From Brachybacterium fresconis (GTDB taxonomy: Bacteria; Actinomycetota; Actinomycetes; Actinomycetales; Dermabacteraceae): DNA of 64,000 nucleotides. Location of the stretch: NCBI RefSeq assembly GCF_017876515.1, contig NZ_JAGIOC010000001.1, positions 2,666,001 through 2,730,000 of the forward strand, in the 5' to 3' direction. The notes under the pieces were generated by a model. It ran no database searches, had not been told where the DNA came from, and saw only the letters and a program-made list of their open reading frames with translations. The position numbers and the translations under genes are program-made. Below are positions 25,003 to 33,282 of the stretch, in pieces (position 1 is the first letter of the stretch; every line of letters begins with the position of its first letter).

Positions 25003-25817
25003 GCCAGCGCTTCATCGTCACCAAGGAGCACCGCCGCTTCACCGAGTTCGCCGACGCCGTGCGCCGCGGGCACACCATCGGTTTGTGCTTCGGATCAGCC
25101 GGCGTAGGAAAGACACTCTCCGCGCGCCGCTACGCACACTACGAGAAGGCTCATGACCTGCTGACCTACTGGGGGCCGCGCTCCGACAACGACGCCAAGA
25201 TCTACGCCGCCTTGAACCGGAGCCGCACCGTGCTCTACACCCCCAGCGTGCTGACCACCCCGCGGACCCTGAAGGACGAGCTGACCCAAGCCATCACCCG
25301 CACCAACATGTGCATCGAGCAGCACCTCGTACCTCCCGGCACGGCCACTCCCGAGGCCTGGGGATGGCGACACGGCAGGAACTACGTGGAGCTGATCATC
25401 GTCGACGAGGCCGAACGACTGCGTCCCGCCGCGCTGGAACTGCTGCGCGATCGCTACGACCGCGACGACATCGCCCTGATCCTGATCGGCATGCCCGGCC
25501 TGGAGAAGCAGTTCAGCCACTACCCCCAGTTCTACAGCCGAGTCGGCTTTGCCCACCAGTACCGGTCCCTGGGACAAGACGAACTGCTGTTCGTCCTCGA
25601 GCGACACTGGCGATCCCTCGGCAAGACCCTCGATCCCGACGACTTCACCGACGCCCAAGCCATCGCAGCCATCGCACGGATCACCCGCGGCAACTTCCGG
25701 CTCCTCGAACGCCTCTTCCCCCAGATCCAGCGGGTCCTGAAGATCAACGAACTCGACACCATCACCAACGACGTCATCGAAGCCGCACAGAGCACCCTGG
25801 TCATCGGTGTCACCTGA
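24999..25817 (+). CDS. tniB: TniB-type AAA ATPase
   Basis: 272 aa. GTG start overlaps the transposase stop. Walker A is CFGSAGVGKTLSARRY (K38), Walker B is YVELIIVDEAERL, sensor-1 region IALILIGMPGLEKQF, and sensor-2 region GNFRLLERLFPQIQRVL. In Tn552, Tn5053 and Tn7-like systems this protein selects target DNA and activates the transposase. It ends just before the right-end repeats. Confidence 0.92.
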   Translation: MSQRFIVTKEHRRFTEFADAVRRGHTIGLCFGSAGVGKTLSARRYAHYEKAHDLLTYWGPRSDNDAKIYAALNRSRTVLYTPSVLTTPRTLKDELTQAITRTNMCIEQHLVPPGTATPEAWGWRHGRNYVELIIVDEAERLRPAALELLRDRYDRDDIALILIGMPGLEKQFSHYPQFYSRVGFAHQYRSLGQDELLFVLERHWRSLGKTLDPDDFTDAQAIAAIARITRGNFRLLERLFPQIQRVLKINELDTITNDVIEAAQSTLVIGVT

Positions 25818-25818
25818 C

Positions 25819-25909
25819 CCCGCCACGAAGCGACCGAAGAACCCCGCCATTCAGCAGACGAAGTCACAACGGCATTTCTGCGACAGATCTGCCTCGTGGG
25901 GTATACCCC
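25819..25909. mobile_element. Right end of transposon plus palindrome (site 4)
   Basis: Three tandem repeats of about 22 bp, each with a CCGCCATT-like core (starting near 25819, 25842 and 25868), end in CTGCGACA at 25885. After 12 bp comes the palindrome GGGGTATACCCC at 25898-25909, extended by CTCGT and ACGAG on its two sides. This is the only one of the four sites still joined to transposition genes. The remaining 25910-26017 holds no gene. Confidence 0.75.
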
Positions 25910-26017
25910 AACGAGACGGCTGACGACTGTTTCGTCGACCATCGTCGGCCTCCAGAAGCGCCCAGCATCGCTGGAGGTCGGGTCCCCTCGGAACCTCCGC
26001 TTGTTAGCGTCACGACC

Positions 26018-26638
26018 ATGCGGACCCCCTCCCTCGCGTCTCTTCGCCCACTGTCCCAGTTCGCTCGCGATGCCGCGGCGTACTCAGCCTTCGGCGCCAT
26101 CCCCGTCGGGCGCCTGCACGGCAGGCAAGCCCTGGCCCTCGTTGCGGCGTCCGCCGCCCTCGGCGCGGCGGGAACGTTCCTCGGCCTCCGGGCCGCCGCG
26201 AGAGCACGCACGGCCGCTCCCGACGGCTGGATGCCGTGGACTCCCCATGGGCAGGCTGCCCTGGCTGGTCCTGCGAAGACCGAGGGAGACGGAGCGAAGC
26301 CCCCGGGTGGGGAGGACCGTCGGGCGCTGGCACGGAGAGCTGCCATCGCCGCCGTGGCGGGGACGATGTCCGGCGGCGCCACCGCCATCGGAGTGGCGGC
26401 GGACAGGCGCATGGAAGCGTTCTTCACGGATCGGGGCGCGCGGCACCCGAGGCTCGCCGTGGGTCTGAGCCAGGGCATCGGCTACGCCGGACTGATCGCG
26501 CTCATCGCAGCCGTGGTCGACGCCCGGGAGAATCCGGGGAACCGCGCGTCCCCCTCACGCTCACCGCTCGCCCGGCAACCTGACGTCAGGACGGCGAGGC
26601 AGCCATGCCGCTCCGGATGCGCTCGGATGCGTCGTTGA
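26018..26638 (+). CDS. hypothetical membrane protein
   Basis: 206 aa from ATG 26018. It has hydrophobic segments at about residues 30-50 (ALALVAASAALGAAGTFLGL), 105-125 (AAIAAVAGTMSGGATAIGVA) and 148-166 (GLSQGIGYAGLIALIAAVV). No family is recognised. Its 3' end overlaps the convergent HIT gene by 53 bases, so the C-terminal 20 or so residues may be less certain. It is the first chromosomal gene to the right of the transposon. Confidence 0.5.
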   Translation: MRTPSLASLRPLSQFARDAAAYSAFGAIPVGRLHGRQALALVAASAALGAAGTFLGLRAAARARTAAPDGWMPWTPHGQAALAGPAKTEGDGAKPPGGEDRRALARRAAIAAVAGTMSGGATAIGVAADRRMEAFFTDRGARHPRLAVGLSQGIGYAGLIALIAAVVDARENPGNRASPSRSPLARQPDVRTARQPCRSGCARMRR

Positions 26639-27020
26639 GCTCGGCGCGCGGCTGTTCACGCCAGTCAGCGTCGATGCGGAAGCCATCGCCGGGCGTCCGC
26701 GGGAACACGTGGAGGTGGGCGTGGAAAACCTCCTGGAACGCAACCTCGCCGTCGGCCAGGAACAAGTTCACGCCCTCGCACGGAAGCCCCGAGTTGCGCA
26801 GTGCCGCGGCGAGACGCTGGCCGGCCCGGAACATCGACATCCCGAGCTGCTCGTCCAGGTCAGCCAGGTAGGGCGCGTGCCGCTTGGGGATGACAAGGAG
26901 GTGCCCGTCAGCCACAGGCTGGATGTCCATGAAGGCGAGGACATCTTCGTCCTCGTACACCCGGCTCGACTCCACGGTTCCGGCTACCACCCGGCAGAAA
27001 ATACATTCATCGGCGCTCAT
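26586..27020 (-). CDS. HIT family hydrolase
   Basis: 144 aa from MSADECIFCRVVAG. Histidine-triad nucleotide hydrolase/transferase: the N-terminal CIFC can bind zinc, LVIPKRHAPYLADL is the usual first half, and the triad is FHAHLHVFPR. Such proteins cleave nucleotide phosphoramidates and related compounds. The start was chosen at Met 27020 because the 18 codons before it are not family-like. The gene is alone and convergent with the membrane protein. The gap 27021-27312 has no gene. Confidence 0.9.
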   Translation of the reverse strand: MSADECIFCRVVAGTVESSRVYEDEDVLAFMDIQPVADGHLLVIPKRHAPYLADLDEQLGMSMFRAGQRLAAALRNSGLPCEGVNLFLADGEVAFQEVFHAHLHVFPRTPGDGFRIDADWREQPRAELNDASERIRSGMAASPS

Positions 27021-27312
27021 GGACTCCACGGTGCCCGATCCGACGCGAACGGCTGCCCGGTTTCCACTGAACACGCGCCTTCGAGCGCCAACCCATCACA
27101 CCGGAATCCAATGGGGCCAACGCCGGCGGACCTGTTGCGCAGGTCGAGGTACCTCAACTGAGCGCATCCGTCCCGCTAAGCATCACCCTGCGTGACAGCT
27201 ACGCGACCGTAACTTGTCAGGTCGAGCGATAGGTCGCGTGGCTAATTCAGAAGTATCTGGCACAACGCGCGTATCGGTCCCAACCAAAGTATGGACGCTT
27301 CGGCCCGTCTCT

Positions 27313-28032
27313 TCATGGCGATACCGTTTTCCCCAAGTCGTGCTCGTGGAGGCTGGCGATCGCGGCCGTGCATGCATCGTCGAGCGCGGCACGCGCCTCG
27401 CGGGCAGCTGCTTCGGGATTGACGGCGACTGCGGGCTCGAGCAGTGCAGTACACGCCGTGGCCAGTGTTATCTGGGGGTCGCTGCCGGGCAGTAGATCGG
27501 CGACAGGCTCGCGGGACGCGATGTCGTGCAGCCCATGCATGAGTCCGGCGGCGGCGTGCACCTGCATCTCCAGGGGCAGGTCTGCGCGGATCACTCCGTG
27601 ATGTCGCAGGACGGGAAAGATCCGCAGGAGTATTGCCACAGGGCCGATGATGCGGGTGATCTGCACGATAGCGGGATGGTTCTCCATCACGCTACGCACA
27701 CTCGGTCCGGTCGAGCGCACGGTGGCTGCAAAGGGATGCTGCTCGAAGGTGCTGCCGACCAGCGGCAACAGGCGGTGCGGGACGACGTTCGCCGGGTTGT
27801 CGCGCATCGCGGCGCCGATCTCGGAAAGCACGTCGAGGAAGTCATGGGCGAGCAAGTCGGCGAAGAGGTCTTCCTTCGTCGACCAGTACAGGTAGAGCGT
27901 GCCCTTGCCGACGCCAGCGTGGTGGGCGATATCCGCGATCGTGATGCCGCGCATCCCGCCCTGCAGTGCCAGTTCCCGTGAGACCTGCAAGATCCGCTCG
28001 ATCCGCGGCGACATGGTGCTCGTCGTCCCCAT
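27313..28032 (-). CDS. TetR family regulator
   Basis: 239 aa from MGTTSTMSPRIERILQVSRELAL. HTH: GGMRGITIADIAHHAGVGKGTLYLYWSTKEDLFADLL. The C-terminal domain is large, about 170 residues, of the type found with flavin monooxygenases. It lies downstream of the monooxygenase gene on the same strand with a 210-bp gap, and a double inverted repeat in front of the monooxygenase is its likely operator. ATG 28032 is preferred; the frame runs 52 codons further without family character. Confidence 0.82.
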   Translation of the reverse strand: MGTTSTMSPRIERILQVSRELALQGGMRGITIADIAHHAGVGKGTLYLYWSTKEDLFADLLAHDFLDVLSEIGAAMRDNPANVVPHRLLPLVGSTFEQHPFAATVRSTGPSVRSVMENHPAIVQITRIIGPVAILLRIFPVLRHHGVIRADLPLEMQVHAAAGLMHGLHDIASREPVADLLPGSDPQITLATACTALLEPAVAVNPEAAAREARAALDDACTAAIASLHEHDLGKTVSP

Positions 28033-28242
28033 CAGTGACTCCTCGTGTCCTGCGCCTACCGGTTGCCGGGTGGTCGCGTCCGTCGTCTCCATCGCTGTGG
28101 CCGCACAGCCCGGCCATGGCGCCCATTCTCGCTGGAGCCGGGTAGCCAGCATGCCGCAGCGGTCGCGGCCCGGACGCATGTCGAACATGAATCGTCGGAT
28201 CTGTCGCCGCTGCGGCTGTCCGGCTGCCGCGGTGTCGCTGGA

Positions 28243-29472
28243 TCAAGCGGCGAGATCGGCTTCGCGCATGCGGTACAGGGGCAACCGGGCGAAGATGGCC
28301 CGTGCTGGAGACAGGGCGAACATGCGTCGGTAGAAGGCCTGGATGCGACTGCTCCGCTTGATCTCCTCCTCGGTGTCCAGAGTGAAGATGGCACGCATCG
28401 GTGACGCGGACCGCTGGAAGGTCTCAACCGGGCCGCGCAGCGCCGCTTCCCAGGCGGTCAGGGCCTTCTCGAGCGAGTCCGGGTGCTTCTGGAGCATCGC
28501 CCGGAGCACGTCAGCGCCGCTGAGGCTCGAGGTCGCGCCCATCCCGGAGTAGAGAGTGGGGCACCAGGCCGCGTCGCCGAGCAGCATGACGTTGCCGTGA
28601 TGCCAATGGTCGACGTGTGCCTGCTCGACCGAGTCGAAGAGGAACTCGTCGGTGTTCTCGAGGTGACGCAGCGCAGCCTCGACCATATCGCCCAGCGGCT
28701 GGGGTCCGTAGACCTCACGCAGTCGCGCAGCGACCCCGATCTCCTTGGCACGGGCCCGATCTGCGTCGACGTCCTGGGTCTTGTAGGAGAACAGCACGGT
28801 CGGCGCGTGGTCCTCGAAGCTGAAGACGGTGAACGAGCGTCCCGCCTCCTTGATGCTCGCGCCGTCCTGGACCCGCAGACCGGGAAGGCCCTGCGGCAGC
28901 TCGTAGGCGCAGACCATGTCGGCCACCCGGTCCAGATAGTCGGTGTGCGGGCCCCAGGCCAGCCGGCGGACCGTGGAGCGCAGACCGTCGGCTCCGACCA
29001 CCAGGTCGAAGTCCTCGGTCCGCTCGGTGCCGTCGACGGTGTTGCGCAGAGTGACTGTCGCACGGTCCGCGCCCTGGACGATCGCCATCGGAGTCGTCGA
29101 GAAGTGGACGTCCACGGAGGCGGGCAGCGATTCGAAGGCCGCTCTCTCGACGTCCCCGCGCAGCATCAACCACGGGCTCGTCGGAGTGTCCCCGAACCCG
29201 ACGCTGGGGCCTTGCAGCCCCTGGCGGTCGGCCTTGTAGGTCCTGCCGTCTGCCGGGTTGCGCGCACGCAACCCTGTGATGCCCAGGTGCTCCGCGGCGA
29301 CCCGGCCGGAGCCGAACATCATGATGAAGTAGCCGCCGCGACGCCGACCAGGGGACCGCTCGACGATCTCGGCCTCCCAGCCCGCCTTCTCGAGTGCGAT
29401 CGCGGCCGACAGTCCGGCGATTCCTGCCCCGACGACCAGGGCCCTGCGTGGGGTGTGCGATGCGTACGTCAT
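28243..29472 (-). CDS. FAD-dependent aromatic-type monooxygenase
   Basis: 409 aa. PHBH-fold flavoprotein: N-terminal ALVVGAGIAGLSAAIALEKAGWEAEIVER binds the FAD ADP part, DLVVGADGLRSTVR is the DG motif, and the GD motif is NVMLLGDAAWCPTLYSGMGAT. The rest resembles TetX-like and phenazine/salicylate-type hydroxylases. It inserts one oxygen into an aromatic or polyketide substrate using NAD(P)H. It is probably controlled by the TetR gene next to it. The substrate is not known. Confidence 0.88.
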   Translation of the reverse strand: MTYASHTPRRALVVGAGIAGLSAAIALEKAGWEAEIVERSPGRRRGGYFIMMFGSGRVAAEHLGITGLRARNPADGRTYKADRQGLQGPSVGFGDTPTSPWLMLRGDVERAAFESLPASVDVHFSTTPMAIVQGADRATVTLRNTVDGTERTEDFDLVVGADGLRSTVRRLAWGPHTDYLDRVADMVCAYELPQGLPGLRVQDGASIKEAGRSFTVFSFEDHAPTVLFSYKTQDVDADRARAKEIGVAARLREVYGPQPLGDMVEAALRHLENTDEFLFDSVEQAHVDHWHHGNVMLLGDAAWCPTLYSGMGATSSLSGADVLRAMLQKHPDSLEKALTAWEAALRGPVETFQRSASPMRAIFTLDTEEEIKRSSRIQAFYRRMFALSPARAIFARLPLYRMREADLAA

Positions 29473-29483
29473 AGCAATATCAT

Positions 29484-29515
29484 TGACCTACCTGACCATT
29501 TCGGTCAGTCGGTCA
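29484..29515. promoter_or_regulatory. double inverted repeat before monooxygenase
   Basis: A 32-bp stretch made of TGACC half-sites facing GGTCA half-sites: CTGACCATTTCGGTCAG at 29492-29508 is an inner 6-bp-arm palindrome, and TGACC (29484) with GGTCA (29511) form an outer pair. It lies 12 bp before the monooxygenase start and suits a TetR dimer pair. Confidence 0.55.
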
Positions 29516-29564
29516 GCGCTCGCTCGATGAGTAGCGTTGGCCACATCTCGGTCGTGGCGACCCG

Positions 29565-30176
29565 TTACCTTGTGAGTGCCCCCGATGGACGGGGGTCTGG
29601 TCGCTCGGCCGGGTATGGCTTTGTTGCCCTGCCATCAATGGTCGACCGGCATCCTTCGAACAACTCATTCAGATCGCGCTGGTACTGCGCTATCAGGTCC
29701 GGATCGGTGGCCTCCACCTGACGCCCGATACGCTCCATCGCCCCCTTGAGCTGCGTTGACCCGGGTCCATCCTGTCCGTGCACGACGCATGGCCCGACGG
29801 CCCGATAGGCGGGCTCCGTGTCGTGGTGGCCATCCCAGCGGCCGATCGTGAGGCCGAGGATTCCCAGGCGCGGATCGTGGGTCGCGTCGGCCAGGACCCA
29901 CCGGCCCTCGACACGGACCTGCACCGTCGTATGGATGTCGCTGCGGAAGGCGAGATGCTGCTGTGCGTCCACCAGGACAGGCAGCTCGTACTCCCAGGAC
30001 ACGGCTCGACATCGGGCGCCGAGGGCGCTGAGCTCCTCGGAGAGCAGACCGGCCGTGGCGACGCAGTTCCCCCGGCCATCCACGAGCAGTCCTGCGGCGT
30101 CATGTGCGGCGAGGGTGTCGTACGGGAGGCTCCGCACGCGCTCGAAGATCTCGACCAGGTCGGATTCATCGATCAT
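29565..30176 (-). CDS. transglutaminase-like protein
   Basis: 203 aa from MIDESDLVEIFERVRSLPYDTL. The cysteine-protease-like triad of the transglutaminase core is visible in order: Cys in GRGNCVATAGLLSEELSALG, His in SDIHTTVQVRVEGRW and Asp in LADATHDPRLG. No signal peptide, so it acts in the cytoplasm. Such small proteins often have peptidase or unknown activity. It is divergent from the acetyltransferase at 30262, with an 85-bp gap. The C-terminal 40 residues are basic and poorly conserved in type. Confidence 0.75.
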   Translation of the reverse strand: MIDESDLVEIFERVRSLPYDTLAAHDAAGLLVDGRGNCVATAGLLSEELSALGARCRAVSWEYELPVLVDAQQHLAFRSDIHTTVQVRVEGRWVLADATHDPRLGILGLTIGRWDGHHDTEPAYRAVGPCVVHGQDGPGSTQLKGAMERIGRQVEATDPDLIAQYQRDLNELFEGCRSTIDGRATKPYPAERPDPRPSGALTR

Positions 30177-30261
30177 TCCTCCATCCTCCCGTCGAACGAG
30201 CACCGGACGATACCCGGGAAACCGGGATGCGCACCCGATAGCCCGGATCTACCCTGAACAC

Positions 30262-30762
30262 ATGACCTCCGCGGGCGCCCCGCTCACCCCGACCGTCACG
30301 GTCGTCACCGACGCTGGATTCGATCTGCTCGGGCGTCTGCTCCAGCTCTACCTCTACGACTTCTCCGAGCACGCGGGGTACGACGTCGACGAGCGCGGCG
30401 AGTACCACTACGCATGGTTGGACGCCTATCGCGACGAGGCGGATCGCCACGCGTACCTCTTCCGCGTGGGGGCTCATCCTGCAGGGTTCGCACTCGTCCG
30501 GCGCGGCGAGCCGACGACGATGGCGGAGTTCTTCGTGCTCAGAAAATACCGCCGCGGCGGCGTGGGCACCACGGCGGCCCGGCAGCTTCTCGCGATGCTC
30601 CCCGGGACGTGGTCCATCAGCCAGCTCGCCTCGAACAGGGCCGCGACCGAGTTCTGGCGGCGGGCGATCCCGGTGCCCTTCGAGGAGATCACGCATGCCG
30701 ACGGGCACATGGAGCAGCGATTCACGAGCCCGCGCCCGCAGCGCCCCGCAGGGCATCGATAG
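30262..30762 (+). CDS. GNAT family acetyltransferase
   Basis: 166 aa. N-terminal GRLLQLYLYDFSEHAGYDVDERGEY is typical of a subgroup predicted as acetyltransferases. The acetyl-CoA loop is EFFVLRKYRRGGVGTTAARQLLAM, followed by ASNRAATEFWRRAI. ATG 30262 is the first start with CATG context after the operon gap. A methyltransferase gene starts 11 bp downstream on the same strand, so they are likely co-transcribed. The acceptor is unknown. Confidence 0.85.
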   Translation: MTSAGAPLTPTVTVVTDAGFDLLGRLLQLYLYDFSEHAGYDVDERGEYHYAWLDAYRDEADRHAYLFRVGAHPAGFALVRRGEPTTMAEFFVLRKYRRGGVGTTAARQLLAMLPGTWSISQLASNRAATEFWRRAIPVPFEEITHADGHMEQRFTSPRPQRPAGHR

Positions 30763-30773
30763 GATTCGCACCC

Positions 30774-31376
30774 ATGCAGCGCTGCAGCTCGGACCGGGAC
30801 TTCTCGGCGTACAACGCCGCCCAGCAGGCACGGCCCGTGCGACTGCTCGCTCGCCGCGCTGTGGAGCTGGCAGCAGAAAGTACACGGACCGACGGCTCCG
30901 GGACCGCGGTGGAGCTCGGGTGCGGCATCGGCGTCGAGGCACGCTTCCTGGCCGAGAACGGCCTCACCGTGCACACTGTCGACGCAGATGCGAGCGTCGA
31001 GCGCGCCATGGCAGCGCTCTCCGCTGACCTGCCGGTCCACCACAGGACCACCGATCTCGCGCAGCTGCGCGAGCTGCCACCCGCCGATCTCATCCTGTCC
31101 TGCGCCACACTCCCGTTCGTGCAGCAGCCCGCCTTCGACGCCCTCTGGTCGACGATGCGCTACTCGCTCCTCCCCCGCGGGGTCCTCGCCGTCGACCTCT
31201 TCGGCGACCATGACGACTGGGCGGACACCGACGGCACCTACTTGAGCCGCAGCGCTCTGGAGGCGCTGTTCGACGGACTCGAGATCATCGAGCTCACCGA
31301 GGAGGAACGCGACGGCCGTTCCTTCGACGGACGCAAGCACTGGCACACCTTCCGGGTGATCGCCCGCCGACCCTGA
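30774..31376 (+). CDS. SAM-dependent methyltransferase, tellurite-type
   Basis: 200 aa from MQRCSSDRDFSAYNAAQQARPVR. Motif I is AVELGCGIGVEARFLAENG, motif II VHTVDADASVE, then PADLILSCATLPFVQQPAF and SLLPRGVLAVDLFGDHDDWADTD. The HGDHDDW-like segment occurs in methyltransferases of the TehB/thiopurine type. It is coupled to the acetyltransferase before it. The substrate is not assigned. Confidence 0.82.
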   Translation: MQRCSSDRDFSAYNAAQQARPVRLLARRAVELAAESTRTDGSGTAVELGCGIGVEARFLAENGLTVHTVDADASVERAMAALSADLPVHHRTTDLAQLRELPPADLILSCATLPFVQQPAFDALWSTMRYSLLPRGVLAVDLFGDHDDWADTDGTYLSRSALEALFDGLEIIELTEEERDGRSFDGRKHWHTFRVIARRP

Positions 31377-31452
31377 AGGGAACTGTTCACCGCGCACTGG
31401 CTCCGCTGCGCCCTGGCCATGCAGATCCCCGATCCGCGTCCGCGGAGACATC

Positions 31453-31554
31453 GTCACTCTGCACAGCGAGAACGTCACTCTCTACAGTGAGGTGCTCACT
31501 GTAGAAAGTGAGGGGCTCAGTCTATACACTGAGCCCCTCAGTGCATACAGTGAG
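31453..31554 (+). repeat. five 18-bp palindromes with 21-bp period
   Basis: Units begin at 31453, 31474, 31495, 31516 and 31537, each 18 bp with consensus CTCASTNNNNNNASTGAG (the first two begin with G), separated by exactly 3 bp (aac, gtg, ggg, ccc). The array stops three bases before the ATG of the next gene. The 21-bp period places all units on one face of the helix, as for cooperative binding by a regulator. It is probably the operator of the downstream gene. The same array is open in the gene's frame as a 7-residue repeat. Confidence 0.85.
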
Positions 31555-31557
31555 AGA

Positions 31558-33279
31558 ATGGACGATCAGGAGCTCGCGGAGCACGTTGCCCGCCTGCGTC
31601 GACAGCGTCAGGATGACGCCCACGTCGAGGCAAAGGCAGCAGCCAGTGGAGCGCCGAAAGATCTCTGGCGCAGCGTGTCCGCTTTCGCCAACACCGAGGG
31701 CGGTCTCATCATCCTCGGCCTGGACGAGGCGAGCGGTTTCGTCCCCGCGGAAGGATTCGACCCGCAGCGAACCCTCGATGTGGTGCTCACCGGCTTCGAC
31801 GCCTCACCCGGCACCCACGCGAAGATCACGCCGATTCCTCCGCACGAGCTCGGCCGGAGCGAGGTGGACGGGGCCCAGGTCGTCACCCTCCGCATCGACG
31901 CCCTAGACGGGACCTCAGGAGCGAAACTGCCTTGCTTCGTCACGGCGCAGGGCCTCGAAGCGGGCAGCTACAAGCGAGTCGCCGATGCGAACAAACGCCT
32001 CACTCACTACGAAGTCTATCTCCTGCATTCGAAGAGGAGACAGGACCGCACCGACCGCGAGACGGTCGAAGGGCGGACCCTGGCCGAGCTCTCCACCGAC
32101 CTGGTGAGCCGTACCCTCGAGGGCCTTCGCACTCGGGGTCGGGCCCTCACCGGAATCGAGACCGGAGACATACAGGGAGGTTTACACCGAGTCAACGCCG
32201 TCGACGCCGACGGCGTGCCGACTCTGGCCGGATACCTTGCTCTGGGCGCCTACCCGCAGCAGGAGTTCCCTCATCTGGCCATCGATGTGGCGGCGCACCC
32301 GGGCACCGAGAAATCTCACGATCCAACCCTTCGGTTCCTGGACCGCCAGGAATGCGACGGGCCCATGCCTCAGGCCATCAACGACGCAGTGCGAGCAGTG
32401 CTGCGCAATCTCCGCACCCGCCGCGTCGTCGACGGCACGGCGGGCACGGACGTCCCGGAGATTCCCGCCGACGTGCTGCGTGAAGCGATCACCAATGCCG
32501 TGCTGCACCGCGATTACTCACCGTACGTCCGCGGCCAGCAGGTCGCCGTCGACATCTTCCCGGACCGCGTCGAGGTGAAGAGCCCCGGAGGTTTCTGGGG
32601 AGACCGGACCAAGGAGAATGTCGCCGAGGGCTACTCGACCTCGCGCAACGAGAGCCTCGTACAGCTGCTGCGAGTGGTTCCCATGCCCGACGGCCAGTCA
32701 ACAGTCGCCGAGAACCAGGGCTCAGGGGTGCAGTTGATGGTCGCCGCGATGCGCCGGCACGGTCTGCCCGCCCCGGATTACAGTTCAACCTCCATCGACC
32801 ACGTCGTCGTCAAGCTCGCTCGTTTCGGGCTGATCGATCCCAGCATGAGAGCGTGGATCGACGGGCTCTCCGAGCGCGACCACAGAGACCGCCAGCATGA
32901 CGTGGCACTCGCGCTCGCGAAGCTCAACCAGCAGGTCTCTGTCGCGGACCTGCGGATCAACCTCGGGCTCGACTCGGACGACTGCCGAGAGGTACTCGCA
33001 GAGCTTGTCGCCGACGGACTCCTGGAAGGCATGAACGATGGGCCGTATGTACTGGTCGATCCGGGAATGACCGAGGCAGTCTCCGGTGCGCGCTGGGAGA
33101 TCCTCTCGATCCTGGATGTCACGACGGCGAAGTCCATCGCAGAGATCGCCGAGGCGACGGGGAAGACGCGCAACGCACTTCGTCCCCTCCTGCGCGATCT
33201 CGTCGATCAGGGGCTCGTCCTAGCAACGGCCCCGCCCCAGAGCCGCAATCGGACGTACCTCATCCCGCCCTCCCGCTGA
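31558..33279 (+). CDS. AlbA_2/Schlafen-type ATP-binding regulator-like protein
   Basis: 573 aa. Residues 10-140 are an AlbA_2 (Schlafen) domain: HVEAKAAASGAPKDLWRSVSAFANTEGGLIILGLDE. About 300-430 form an HATPase_c_4 region (LREAITNAVLHRDYSPYVRG, FPDRVEVKSPGGFWGD, NQGSGVQLMVAAMRRHGL). The last 120 residues have winged-helix units (SIAEIAEATGKTRNALRPLLRDLVDQGLVLAT). Such proteins are often annotated as RecG-like or transcriptional regulators; no helicase motif is present here. ATG 31558 follows the palindrome array; GTG 31492 in the array is a possible but less likely start. Self-control through the array is inferred. Confidence 0.85.
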   Translation: MDDQELAEHVARLRRQRQDDAHVEAKAAASGAPKDLWRSVSAFANTEGGLIILGLDEASGFVPAEGFDPQRTLDVVLTGFDASPGTHAKITPIPPHELGRSEVDGAQVVTLRIDALDGTSGAKLPCFVTAQGLEAGSYKRVADANKRLTHYEVYLLHSKRRQDRTDRETVEGRTLAELSTDLVSRTLEGLRTRGRALTGIETGDIQGGLHRVNAVDADGVPTLAGYLALGAYPQQEFPHLAIDVAAHPGTEKSHDPTLRFLDRQECDGPMPQAINDAVRAVLRNLRTRRVVDGTAGTDVPEIPADVLREAITNAVLHRDYSPYVRGQQVAVDIFPDRVEVKSPGGFWGDRTKENVAEGYSTSRNESLVQLLRVVPMPDGQSTVAENQGSGVQLMVAAMRRHGLPAPDYSSTSIDHVVVKLARFGLIDPSMRAWIDGLSERDHRDRQHDVALALAKLNQQVSVADLRINLGLDSDDCREVLAELVADGLLEGMNDGPYVLVDPGMTEAVSGARWEILSILDVTTAKSIAEIAEATGKTRNALRPLLRDLVDQGLVLATAPPQSRNRTYLIPPSR

Positions 33280-33282
33280 GCG

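Larger units (their letters stand above)
22937..25885 (+). mobile_element. Tn552/Tn5053-type transposon
   Basis: About 2.95 kb with resolvase, DDE transposase and AAA ATPase in one operon. The right end is at 25885: reading inward it begins TGTCGCAGAAATGCCGT and has three tandem repeats. The proposed left end TGTCCCGTAAGACCCGT at 22937 matches at 11 of 17 bases, with GTCCGGTGAA repeated just inside. No target duplication is seen, so the left boundary is tentative. No tniQ-like fourth gene is present, as in Tn552. Confidence 0.65.

Noticed and set aside
27131..27165. Sequence with ACCTCAACTGAGC resembling the right side of site 2
   Set aside because: It lacks the GACA end and the palindrome core, so the similarity is too short to count.
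28415..28440. GGTCTCAACCGG near 28.4 kb as a third copy of the 25-bp repeat
   Set aside because: Only about 13 bases agree and it lies inside the monooxygenase coding sequence.
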